NCBI GenBank assembly: GCA_015680905.1
Contig: CM027379.1
Coordinates: forward strand, 89,923,501-89,987,500
Length of the DNA stretch: 64,000 bases
Source: Coptis chinensis
Lineage: Eukaryota; Streptophyta; Magnoliopsida; Ranunculales; Ranunculaceae
Direction of reading: 5' to 3'
The notes beneath the pieces were generated by a model that saw only the letters and a list, made by a program, of their open reading frames with translations, did not search any database and was not told the DNA's origin. A program made the position numbers and the translations under genes. Below are positions 35,801 through 46,300 of this stretch, in pieces. Each line of letters starts with the position of its first letter. Position 1 is the stretch's first letter.

Positions 35801-37158
35801 CACAGGAAAAACTTTTGTTTACAACACCATTGCTGCTACGTGTCGTACTCAAGGACACATTGCTATTATGGTGGCTTCATCCGGAATAGCTTCTTTACTA
35901 TTGGCAGGTGGTCGGACTGCTCACTCAACCTTCTGCATCCCATTAGATATTATGGATAACTCTGTATGTGGGTTCAGTAAGCGTTCACCACAAACTGATT
36001 TATTCAGACAAGCTAACCTAATCATATGGGATGAGGTCCCAATGCAAAACAAGTTCTGTTTGGAAGTTGTTGATCGCACACTTTGTGATATTCGAGACAA
36101 TGACAACCCATTCGGGGGAATCACTGTTGTTCTTGGTGGTGACTTCCACCAATGCCTGCCAGTTATACCCAGAGGGTCCCGAGAGCAAATTGTTCGTGCT
36201 TCCTTGCGATGCTCTTTTCTTTGGAATCACGTCAATGTTCTCACCCTGGTACAGAACATGCGATTAGAGCGTGGCACTTATGAGAATTTACTTTTTGCAG
36301 AGTTCTTAAAAAAGGTACGAACATTCATGTCCTAATTTATAATATTCCTCTATTAGAATTCTCATAATATTCTATTTCACATTTTATGTCATCGGGTTGG
36401 AAACGATCCCGGCGGTTATTGAGCTACCCTCAACGATCCATCATTGCACACATCTTCGGGGACCGATTTCGCTACTTATCCTAATTTGATGATACTTCTA
36501 TCGTCACCCCTGACTATTTAACTGAGCGGACAATTCTTTCTGCGAGGAATGATGATGTCAATGCCATTAATGCAGCAGCTTTACGTATGTTCCTAGGAGA
36601 AACTAGGACTTTTCTGGCTGTTGACAAGTTGGATGAGGCAGATGCAAATAATCCTAGAAATATTAATCAGTATCCAAATGAGTACCTAAACTCACTTGAT
36701 CCCACGGGTCTGCCACCATTTCGACTCAATCTAAAAGAGGGTTGTCCAATAATGTTGCTGCGCAATATTGCCCCCAGAGATGGGTTATGCAATGGAACTC
36801 GCTTGATGGTGTTGCAATGTCAACCACACGTTATCTGGGCCAGAATTCTTACAGGTGAAAAATCAGGTAACCATGTATTTATTCAAAGGATCTCTTTGTC
36901 ACCATCCTCTTCAGATTTTCCTTTCAATATGACAAGAAGACAATTTCCTATCCGTTTGGCTTATTCCATGACTATAAATAAATCACAAAGACAATCCGTG
37001 AAGTTTGTGGGAATCGATCTTCGAACTGAAGTTTTCAGCCATGGCCAGTTATATGTGGCATTATCCAGGTGCACTTCCGCAGCCCGCATAAGTATTCTTC
37101 TACCTCCAAACGCTGAAAAGCTTACTACAAATGTCGTATACCCTGAAGTCTTGCTTTA
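32875..37158 (+). pseudogene. Helitron H2 Rep-helicase (RepHel), broken
   Basis: This is the H1 transposase's close relative and the better-preserved copy for the helicase. CPFCHALHW (about 32996) begins the zinc-finger-like region, followed by GPRPFTIHGELRHRT and then a TGA at 33295-33297 where H1 has Gly. YSQLYIYDPSAALDIRQL and YLKGGNEF follow with frame changes near 33690. The HUH motif PHMHALIYL has HxH codons at 34350-34358. The helicase has Walker A AAGTGKTF (35790-35813), [32 protein letters not shown] and [14 protein letters not shown], with His where H1 and most relatives have Arg. An intron-like break with decay lies at 36316-36590. [17 protein letters not shown] (usually NKSQGQ) and [13 protein letters not shown] end at the stop 37158. 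It is not functional. Confidence 0.9.
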
Positions 37159-37308
37159 AGCATTTGTCAGGTCAGTGCATACGTAGTTTCTTTTCCTTAT
37201 TATTAGTTTTATTTTATTTTCATGGTTGTTTAGATTTACTTATTCAACAAGTCAATCTATTTGCACTCACTTTATTATTAATTCTTTTTTCCTTCTTATG
37301 TATTAAAG

Positions 37309-37550
37309 CAATCCAACCAACCAAATGTGGATAAGGGCAAGCGCCCAATGCACCCGTCAATAAAGACGTATTTATATTCCCCCACAAGATAGGCTGATTC
37401 TTCAGCCACCTCATGGCTTCTAGGTGTTACTTTAGTTACCTCATGGGTTACTATATGTACAACATTGTTTTCTTGCATTGCAATTACGTCTATTATTTAT
37501 TCCCAACGGATAACATTCCTCCGTCTCTTCTACTGTCATTTGGCGCTCAG
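37309..37550 (+). pseudogene. Second, downstream copy of H2 N-terminal exons
   Basis: 151 bp past the helicase stop, 37309-37423 repeats the proline-rich exon (VDKGKRPMHPS and out-of-frame CAAGATAGGCTGATTCTTCA) with AG and GT at its ends. 37505-37550 repeats the CCAACGGATAACATTCCTCC segment otherwise found at 31945. N-terminal exons lying after the C-terminus suggest a partial tandem copy of a related Helitron. Confidence 0.65.
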
Positions 37551-37732
37551 GTAAGAATTTAATTGAACTTTCACTATTAATATTGTCCAGCGTTTTATTC
37601 TACCGTTGTCTTGCTTTAAACTTTGTATACCCTTAATTCTTAATATTATTGTTTGTCAAGTTCAAAATGCTCTGGCCTGAATCAAACTGATTACATCTTG
37701 GAACTTCAGTGCTCTGTAATTACCATGTGCAG

Positions 37733-37933
37733 GCTGATGAAATGAGGAAGAGCAAGCACTCTAGGAGGATCGAGGTACCTGTTCACGAGACTGTATATAG
37801 TGGAATGACAAAAGCCCAAGTCTTAGAAGCTCATGATAAAGAGCTTAGGTTGGTGCAGCAGGATCAAATTATGGAACGAACCAAAGACAAAAAGAATGCT
37901 TTGGAAGCTTATGTCTATGACATGCGTAATAAG
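37733..37933 (+). pseudogene. Hsp110/Hsp70-14/15-type chaperone exon fragment
   Basis: After a TGTGCAG acceptor, 67 codons run without a stop to AAG at a GT donor. They encode RRIEVPVHETVYSGMTKAQV, QQDQIMERTKDKKNALEAYV and YDMRNK, matching the C-terminal alpha-helical substrate-domain region of plant Hsp110-type Hsp70s (Hsp70-14/15 group), which act as nucleotide-exchange co-chaperones. Only this exon is present. It sits between two copies of H2-type sequence on the same strand, so it is most simply a fourth captured host fragment. Confidence 0.82.
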
Positions 37934-38100
37934 GTATACCATTGTAGTAAACAATGTCTGGAAGCTTGATTTAGAAAATAGGACAAAGTGGCCATATAAT
38001 TGAATTGAAGAACTTAACATAAATAATATTATTTAACACTACATTACAGAGCTTACGTGTGAGTTTATTTTCACGTTAGATGTCATTTTGTTATAGTGGA

Positions 38101-38326
38101 CAAAGTGGACAAGAAGACAATTTCCAATCCGTTTGGCTTATTCCATGACTATAAATAAATCACAAGGACAATCCATGAAGTTTGTGGGCATCGATCTTTG
38201 AACTGGAGTTTTTAGCCATTGCCAGCTATATGTGCCATTATCAAGGTGCACTTCCGCAGCCCGCATAAGTATTCTTCTACCTCCAAACTTACGGCAAATG
38301 TTGTATATCCTGAAGTCTTGCTTTAA
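38101..38326 (+). pseudogene. Duplicate of the H2 helicase C-terminus
   Basis: This segment is a close copy of 36937-37158: [20 protein letters not shown] is intact here, followed by a TGA where the family has CGA/CGG and HCQLYVPLSRC in place of [11 protein letters not shown]. Similarity continues ~60 bp past the stop into GGTCAGTGCATAAGTAGTTT. It keeps NKSQGQ, which the main H2 copy has lost, so it is not a recent duplicate of that copy as it now stands. Confidence 0.85.
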
Positions 38327-38385
38327 GCATTTCTCAGGTCAGTGCATAAGTAGTTTATTTTCCTACTTATTAGTTTTATTTTCTT

Positions 38386-39496
38386 GGCTTTACAATTCTT
38401 TGGTTTAGTTGGAAGTTTACTTTTTTTTTGTTCGGATTTTCTAGCATTTTAGTGAATAGACTACACCATTTTATTGTTCCTTGTAAGAACGAAATGTGTT
38501 GTTTCCTGAAGTTATCGATTTTATTGAGCATACCAATTAGGAAGGAGAGATACTATGATAGTGCAAAGGGAATACTCTATGATGTGTCTCATAAACCCCC
38601 CCACCCCATAAAATAAGACAAACCCTGTACAAAATGGTTGTACCTAGAAGTATTCCTTGGCATGGAGTTTGATCCAATCAGGCAGCACATACATTTTTGC
38701 CCATGGAATATGTCTACTGCCATGACTGGTCCAGGGTGAAAACTAACACTTTCTACTTTAGATCGTGAGATGACATCTTCTCGTCCATCACTCCCAGATT
38801 CACCGTCTTCATCCATGTTCGAGGCACGTCATTGTTTTTGTGGATGGATACATGCTTAGCTACTGGTTTGCTTCCTTGAACCATCATATACTTGCCTCCT
38901 TATTTACACTTCTGAAATTTTCACAGCCCAATGATTCCATTACTTCAGTCCAAAATCATTTCAAGTCTCCATCAACAAAAATAATCAAGACTACCCACAA
39001 CTCAAGATAAGTGATTAATGTCCACCAGCTAGAGGTTCATGCATGGATGGCTTGGTTGGGTTGTTGAAGAGGTTACTAATTGCATTCTTCACTCTCGATT
39101 TGGGAATAGTGTGTTCTCCGGTTCCAAGTTTCAACTACTGCTGCCAATGTGCTTGAGACGGAAATTTCATGCGAATGCTACAATCTCTTTATAGCCACAT
39201 TTTGAATTTCTCATGATGATGATCCCGATGTCCCGCCTGGTTTTGGTTGCTGGATGTTAGAAGTCACTTTGTATGGTGCAATTTACCCTGTCTGGGAAAT
39301 TTTCAGCGGATTGCTGCTGTCGTGATGAAAAGCTTCCTTAGTATTCATATTCACACATGCCTTAGTTTCCTTTGAAGAGGCACTAGAATCTTTTATTATT
39401 ATTATTATTTTATGGTGAAAAATGCCTAGAATGAAGTTGGTTTTTGGTTTGAACTGTGAGACTTGACAAGTTCTATTTTGATTCATACCCACAATA
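38386..39496. other. Region without a recognised gene
   Basis: Short reading stretches exist on both strands but none matches a family I recognise. A C8-type run lies near 38598. No repeat boundary was identified. Confidence 0.35.
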
Positions 39497-39938
39497 GGTA
39501 TGAACATTGATTGTTCATATCTACCCATGCTGAACGTCAGCTATGAACATTGATTGTGGCTATGAAAACATGAACTCAAAACAGATATGAACAACAACTG
39601 TTCATATCCCAAATTATGAACATTAGCTATGAACAATAGGTATAAACAAAACAGATATGAACAATAAATGTTCACACCCAAAACAGATATGAACATTGAT
39701 TGTTCATACCTAAAGAAGGTATGAACAATCCGTGTTCATACAAAAAAAAAACATAAATCCATAACAAATATGAACATTGATTGTTCATACCCAAAATATA
39801 TATGAATAATAAATGTTCATACCCAAAACAGACATGAACATTGATTGTTCATACCCAAAACATATATGAACATTGATTGTTCATTTTTTAGGGTAATGGC
39901 CAGCGCTGGCCGTGGTCGTGAGGCACGGGCATACCCTT
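39497..39938 (+). repeat. Palindromic minisatellite array A with Helitron-like tail
   Basis: Repeated palindromes (GAACATTGATTGTTC and GAACAATAAATGTTC) with linkers such as CATACCCAAAACAGATAT run from 39497 to about 39893. They end in TTTTTTAGGGTAAT and a GC-rich tail: a perfect 14-bp palindrome GGCCAGCGCTGGCC (39898-39911), then CCGTG..CACGG, which can pair, then GCATACCCT. The tail resembles plant Helitron 3' ends but lacks the final CTAG. Copies C (41.95-42.29 kb) and B (40.8-41.0 kb) share the order of repeat variants. Confidence 0.75.
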
Positions 39939-40246
39939 TTGTATACAAGTCCATTTAACCTCTTTAACCATCCCTGATACGTTTCACTTGAACATGACGT
40001 GCACTTCATTTCAGGCTTTCTAATTCCATTGTCTTTTCTCCTTCAAGTTCTTGTAATCTTTAAGTCCGTTTTTAAAAGCACAATCCAAAGTCGTCTTTTC
40101 CTACACACTTTACTCGCTAATAAGCCCATAAGGAATATTTGTCGTTGGAAAGCATGGGGTGTGTGACCATTTCTTCATATATTTTATCACATATATAACT
40201 TCTCAATCAACTATATAGTTGTTCTTCATCAACTGCTTATTAAAAC
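39939..40246. other. Short spacer between arrays A and B
   Basis: No gene or recognised repeat is seen. Confidence 0.35.
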
Positions 40247-41022
40247 AGATATGAACAATAACTGTTCATACTTCAAATTATGAACATTAGCTATGAACTA
40301 TGTTGCACGAACACGGATGCGGATGCGGACACTGACGCAGACCTTGATTAATCGACGATGACTTCGGTTATATCTCAAAAAGTAGGACGCTGGACGCTGC
40401 AAAGGACGCGGAAATTAATTAATATTTATAATTTTATTTTATATAAATTAAACATTAAAAACTTAATTAAATGTATCAACATTCATAAATTCAAAACTAT
40501 TAAAGATAAATAGCCACAAAATTAAGTTTAATATTTCCTAATCAAACTTTTAAAACATGTTATAAGTCTTAACAAAAAAAAAAAATGAAAAAATTGAGTT
40601 TTTAATATTATTTTGATTTTTTTTTTTAGGTCAAAACCGCGATCCCCGACCATGTTGACCGCGCCCCGACCGTGGTCTTGACCCAAGATCGACCATGTTG
40701 ACCACGCCCCGACGTCCGCCCCGACGTCCATCGCCCATCGATGTCGCGTCCGCGTCAGCGTCGGTCGACGCGGACACAACCTATTAGGGTAAAGGCCCGT
40801 GCTTTAGAGGCTATGAACAATAGGTATGAACAATAAATGTTCACACCCAAAAAAAACATGAACCCAAAACAGACATGAACATTGATTGTTCATATCCAAA
40901 ACATATATGAACAATAAATGTTCATACCCAAAACATATATGAACATTGATTGTTCATTTTTTAGGAAGCGCCAAGCTTGCCGCGTCGAGGTCTCGTGGAT
41001 CGTGAGGGCGGCGGGCATAACT
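40247..41022 (+). repeat. Palindromic minisatellite array B with tail, split by an insertion
   Basis: The array starts at 40247 (AGATATGAACAATAACTGTT, matching array A near 39594), is interrupted at about 40299-40810 and resumes as CTATGAACAATAGGTATGAA. It ends TGATTGTTCATTTTTTAGGA and a GC-rich tail AGCGCCAAGCTTGCCGCG...GGCGGGCATAA (40965-41020). The tail is the most degenerate of the three and has no terminal CTAG. Confidence 0.7.
40299..40786 (+). mobile_element. TIR-bounded GACGC-rich element inserted in array B
   Basis: The left end reads TATGTTGCACGAACACGGAT; the right end on the other strand reads TAGGTTGTGTCCGCGTCGAC, giving imperfect inverted ends that continue in GACGC/GCGTC repeats. 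The middle is AT-rich. A relative in the opposite orientation lies at 62722-63540. It sits between two parts of one palindrome array, so it is younger than the array. No coding frame or clear target duplication is seen. Confidence 0.7.
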
Positions 41023-41940
41023 TCAAAGATTAGTGGACGTTTTTCTTTGATAACACGAGGTCACATTTTCAAATAAAAAATATAATAAAATGAGATAGGA
41101 CAAATTTGCGGTAGACACACCTGGGCACCCTAAGGCTAAACAAAGATCAGTTGATCATGACACCAAATAGGGGTGTTCATGGGTCGGTTTTTACTGGTTT
41201 CGAGTTGCATTCTATTTTTAATGGTTCCTATCAGGTTTGGTTATTTTATTTTATTTTTAAGAAAACCCGAAACTATATCCATTAATTAAGTTGGTTTCGG
41301 TTTTTTCTTGGGTTATATATTATTATTGCTAAAATTACGTTTTTAATTACGTAACAGATATAAAAGTTAGTTTTTAGTGCGACAATAACACTTATAATGG
41401 TCATAAATTCGATAATCTTTGAATTTTTTAGAAAAACTTTAAGTACAACTCATAAATTGTGCGTACGCATGTATTAATTTCCATTTTAAATCGAACAAGA
41501 GTACATTATACTATACATACATACATACATACGATCTATATAAATATATATTACACACTAAATTTTAACATATACAGTGTATTAATTAATTCCGGTTCGG
41601 TTTTAATTCTGCTATTAACATTTTTAAACCCATAACCGCGCTATAAACAGTTCTAATTCGATTCGGTTTGAGGGTAATTAGATACCCATACACACTCTAG
41701 CTCCCAAACATATATAGGATACTCACAAAGTAATATTTTCTTTGCTTGGGATTAAGAAGAAATAATCAAAAGCTCCCCGCACATAAGCGCAAAGTTTGGT
41801 GGGCGTTTCTTTTTTGTAGAGGTGGACACATTTTAAAACAATGGAATTGAAAATTAAGAAATGAGATATGACAAAGTTCTGGTAAACACACCTGGGCAAC
41901 CAATGGATAGACAAAGATTGATATGTGTACCACATACTTA
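41023..41940. other. Duplicated spacer and hAT-like MITE candidate
   Basis: 41030-41155 (GTGGACGTTTTTCTTTGATA ... CACACCTGGGCACCC) is a diverged copy of 41795-41925 (GTGGGCGTTTCTTTTTTGTA ... CACACCTGGGCAACC). Between them, 41170-41690 begins TAGGGGTGTTCATGGGTCGG and is rich in GGTTTCGG/GGTTCGG motifs typical of plant hAT MITEs; its right end is unclear. A (CATA)n microsatellite lies at about 41513-41532. No gene is seen. Confidence 0.5.
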
Positions 41941-42294
41941 ATGGTTATGAACAATAGGTATGAACAAAACAGATATGAACAATAAATGTTCACACCCAAA
42001 ACAGATATGAACATTGATTGTTCATACCTTCTTTAGGTATGAACAATCCGTGTTCATACCAAAAAAAAAACATGAACCCAAAACAAATATGAACATTGAT
42101 TGTTCATACCTAAAACATATATGAACAATAAATGTTCATACCCAAAACAAACATGAACATTGATTGTTCGTACCCAAAAGATATATGAACAATAAATGTT
42201 CATACCCAAAACATATATGAACATAATTGTTCATTTTTCGGGTAGCGCCGCAGGCGCGGCGAGGTCTCGTGGGCCGTAGGCACGGATACCCTAG
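41941..42294 (+). mobile_element. Palindromic array C ending in a Helitron-like 3' terminus
   Basis: At least seven palindrome units (GAACATTGATTGTTC / GAACAATAAATGTTC) lead into TTTTTCGGGTAGCGCCGCAGGCGC. The stem GCGCC/GGCGC is followed by CGTG...CACG pairing and then GGATACCCTAG|T. A hairpin a few bases before CTAG, followed by host T at 42295, is the 3' signature of Helitrons. The 5' end was not found, so the element is taken as a non-autonomous Helitron of unknown length. Array A at 39.63-39.90 kb is nearly the same sequence. Confidence 0.65.
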
Positions 42295-42396
42295 TAAATA
42301 AATAAAGAATAGCATTAATGGATGACGCTTGTCATCTATCATGTTAGTTACTCTTTGGATCACTATAATAATAATTATTATTACTAGACATCTGGG

Positions 42397-42413
42397 CACG
42401 CTCGATGAGCGTG
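42397..42413 (-). terminator. 3'-terminal hairpin of Helitron H3
   Basis: CACGCTC and GAGCGTG form a 7-bp perfect stem with a 3-nt loop, ten bases inside the terminal CTAG. In Helitrons this hairpin is thought to mark the end of rolling-circle transfer. Confidence 0.85.
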
Positions 42414-43387
42414 AGGTGGACCTTCAGTCGCACAAAGATTGTGTAGAATATCTTATACTCGTATCCTTTTTTTTTTACAGAACATTGTGTAGAATATCTT
42501 ATACAGAAGTCTCGACATATAATTAGAAGTTGCAAAAAAACTAAAGCCAAAAGTAGGCGATGGGTTATGTATATATATATTTTTTAGCAAATTAGAATAT
42601 TATGTAGAACACTATATACAAAAGTCTTGATCAACATACAAATAGAAGTTGCAAAAAAACTACAGCCAAAAGTAGGAGGAGTTAGGTTCTGTACACTTTT
42701 TCATCTCCTATATATATATATAACTCTTTAGGTATGCAGTAGTAGACTCCTGCATAAATGGCGCCATTTGTGTACCTATTATAGACGCATGCATAGAACT
42801 TTTAATAAATGTTGGAAAAAAAGATTACATATGAAGCAAATACTTGGATAGAACATCATATTTACCATAATCTTACATTGTAAAGATGGTGCAAAAATCA
42901 TCCTTAGAAAACCATGAATCATCCTGAAAATACGCTGTCTCTTTTTCCTGGACAATTGTGCTTGTATGATAATTTTGAAGGCCAAACTTCAGCTGGTGGT
43001 AGACGACTTTAACAATTTGCAGCCACAGAGATGCATAGAGAAACAAAAAGGAAACTTTAACAATTTGCAACCACAGACATGCATAAAGAAACAAAAAAGG
43101 TATCTAACAGGTTGTTGGAGAACATCACCTGTATCTTGACAACCAGGAATGAAAAATCATTTGCTTAAGTCAGTCACACATTGCTTCTAAATCTGCTTTA
43201 TTAAAAAGAATACTTTTAATTCTCATGACAGGAACTTTCAACATAATATAACACTCGATACTATTACCTTTGTGAAAAGAACACATGATATTAAATAAGG
43301 GTTATCTTCAGAATAACTTATTTTGATTAGAGAAATAAGATGACAAAAGTAAGTAAGTACAAAACTTACAGTGTGGTGAGATTGGAC
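42414..43387. other. 3' non-coding part of Helitron H3
   Basis: No gene is seen. A ~115-bp duplication is visible: TGTAGAATAT and GAAGTTGCAAAAAAACTA...GCCAAAAGTAGG occur at 42481-42560 and 42595-42680. Confidence 0.5.
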
Positions 43388-46300
43388 TTATGGAGAGTCT
43401 GCGCCGGAATACAATTGCACATTACATGATTGGAGAACGTCTTTGTAGACAACATTTTTTGTAAATGTACCCTCAAAACCACTTAAGACTCCTTTTTTGA
43501 CCAACAATTTGGTTGTGCTCCTGGACACTCCTCGTGACAATGCAACATAGAGTTGACCGTGATCGAACACATGATCTGGTAAATAAGTTCCCACATGAGG
43601 CGATTAATCCGTCCTTGGGATTTGTGCACCATTAAGGCGAATCGAACGTATGGGGAACTGTTTTCTTGTGAAGTCGAACGGAAGTTTGAGATCTATTGAC
43701 GGTTTCATTGGAATTCGATGAAGAAAAGCTGGTTTGCCAGCATGACTTCCACTTAGAATTTCAGCATAGATAACATTTCTTCGAAATCCTCGACAGAGAA
43801 GTCTTGTCCCATTACAGAGCCCATTAACTGGGTCGAGATTTCTAAGAAGTAGAATTGGAGATCCCAATTTTAGTGTCAGTTTGTGTGGGGCTAAACCACC
43901 TGTAGATATGGAGTTCAAGAATTCCTGCTGATATAGATGTCTAGGGTCATTCTCAACCGAGTCAAACGAATAGAATATTCTATCCTCACCTGGGAACATT
44001 TGAATGACTATATCGTTAAGCTGATCAACATACTCATTTGTTAGGGTTAGTAAAGCCCTATGAGCTATGTAGTTTTTATCTTGAGCATTTTCTGGTAGGG
44101 TAGGAAAAACAGAAGATATCAAGTGGAGTAGTGAATGCTCATTCTCCCACGGAATAATCATGTCATCTGGAATTTTGATCATATCGTCTAGTACGCAAGG
44201 TTCATTGCCGTCACCTATGCGTAATAGCATATCGGAAAAGGATGGATCAGACTTAGCTCGCATGTTCTCTGTCAGATGAATTACTTTGGCACTCCTCCAT
44301 AGATCAGATTTTGTGATACATGCATTGATCTTCTCTGCAATAGTCCCATGAGGAACAACAGGGAGGACTTGTCGAAAGTCTCTACCCAACACAAAAATCT
44401 TCCCACCAAATGGTAAGTTGGAGTCAGTCAAATCTTTCAGTGTTCTATCCAATGCTTCAAACGCGTGGTGGTGTGACATTGTTGCCTCGTCCCAAATAAT
44501 GAGACTGGATTGACGTAGCAATTCAGCAAGAGGGCTTCGTTTACCAATTCGACACATGGATCTTGCATCTGTGGGCACATGTATCTTGAATCTTGAGTGT
44601 GCGGTCGACCCCGTGAAGCATGGTAGTCTGCGAGACCGAAGTTGATGTTGCAATTGCTATGTGGCCATTGTTCCTCAAGTAAGCCAAAATGGAGCGGTAC
44701 AAAAATGTTTTACCAGTGCCACCCGGCCCATCAATGAAGTATACAGAGCTTTCATGACGATGAACTGAATGTACAATTATATGAAATGCATTCATTTGGC
44801 TATCATTCAATCTATTAATAGATGATAAATCTTCTGGAGGTATGACCACGGATCTTTCTTCTGCAATTAGACTATGAAGGTTAGAATGATCATCACTATC
44901 AGTTGAAGGGGCAAGCAAATCATAGCTAGATAACTTTTTTCCATTTTCAGCTAAAAATGTTTCTAGCTCCCTAAGCAAACGATTAATTGCAGCATTCGGG
45001 TCGATTGTGGAAGCATAATCCTCTAGCATGTAAGGGTGAAACTCATTCCACAGGTCACGAACACCAATTGGATTGTAGTATACCAATATAGAACCAAACA
45101 ATTTTCTTAAGGCTGAAGGCATGTGTATTGCTGCCGCTTCCATTAAGCACTCGTGCATGGAATTGTCACACTTTAGAAGACCTTGTAATTCAGCTGCTTC
45201 TTTAAATGTTGTGCACACTCGTGAACCAACAGTTTTAAGATCTTCAAAAGAAGTAGGCCCCCTGACATGGTTCGGAAGAATGCGTAAGAAGTATCTCTCA
45301 CTATCGGATGGATGTACAGTGCGTAGTCGACCAATCACCTTCACACTATTTCTTCTCTTATGCCAATGCTTATCTGACTTGTTCCATGTATAATGCTCAG
45401 GGAATTCCTTGTATAGATAATGTCTTGCTTCAGGGTCAACAGCATTAGTTAGAAAGAATTCAGTTTTCTGAAAAGATAACTTGATGCATATTAGGAAGAT
45501 GAATTTGTAGAGCATAAACTGCAGGGTACATTCTATTAAGAGGAAACCTGAAAATTCTCCACAACGACTCTTGAGGACATACCCACCGTGCATCCATAAA
45601 TTGCTTGATTTCATCGTGGTCACGCGGTGCAGCTGTGCTAACTCCCATGGAAACTCGATCAAAGCCTTTGTAGACATATTTGTACAAATACTTGACGGAC
45701 TTGATGCTTGAGCACACCTCAACATTTATATGACAATCGTACTTTAAGAGTAGCCATGGGTTGTAGGGCACAACCCAACGATTATCAACAGTAACATCAT
45801 CTAGCAAAACACTCCGACCGTTATCACGTCGTTGGTAAATAGGGTAAGAGTCATTTCCTTGAAAAGTTATTGTGGAGAAACCCTTTGGAAATCCTTTCTT
45901 ACACGCACCATTCTTCATGCAAACAGAGTCAGGTTTCAAAGAACCACAGGGACCATGTATCATATGCTTAACAACAATGTTGTACAGATCGGGCTCATTG
46001 ATGGGATCAGGTATCTCAGCTCTGACCACCCGGTCGTAATCATCTCGAGAAATCAGTTTGTCAGCTTCATCAAGTATCAGGAGGATATGTGCATGTGGCA
46101 AACCCCGCTTTTGAAACTCAATGACATGTACATGTGCCGCAACTCTACCCAAGACTCCAACTGAGAATAAATCATTTTTGAGTTCTTCCAACTTTTCACG
46201 AAAAACTCTAGTAGTCAGTTCAGGCCTATCTTGTGGGAGCTGACCAGGTAGAAGTCGACGTTTTATATCGACCTAGTTCGGGTTGCAAGTCATGGTGAGG

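Larger units (their letters stand above)
30168..38385 (+). mobile_element. Helitron H2, decayed autonomous-type, same family as H1
   Basis: The left end, TCTATATTAACAATACAC, follows an A and is homologous to the H1 start over about 110 bp. H2 carries the same exon order as H1: proline-rich exon (31741), RREREK segment (32249) and a Rep-helicase region (32875-37158). Beyond the helicase stop it has another copy of the N-terminal exon (37309-37550), an Hsp110 fragment (37733-37933) and a second copy of the helicase C-terminus (38101-38326). No terminal hairpin-CTRR was found nearby, so the right boundary is only where similarity to known H2 sequence ends. Confidence 0.6.

Noticed and set aside
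38589-38816. Minus-strand coding fragment of a captured gene
   Set aside because: No family motif or splice structure could be recognised.
39497-42240. CRISPR-like array of palindromic direct repeats
   Set aside because: The repeats are degenerate, spacing is irregular, linkers are themselves repetitive, and the surroundings are clearly plant nuclear DNA with no cas genes.
39497-42240. GAACA...TGTTC palindromes as steroid-receptor-type response elements
   Set aside because: The half-site likeness is coincidental; plants lack nuclear steroid receptors of that class and the motif is a transposon-linked satellite.
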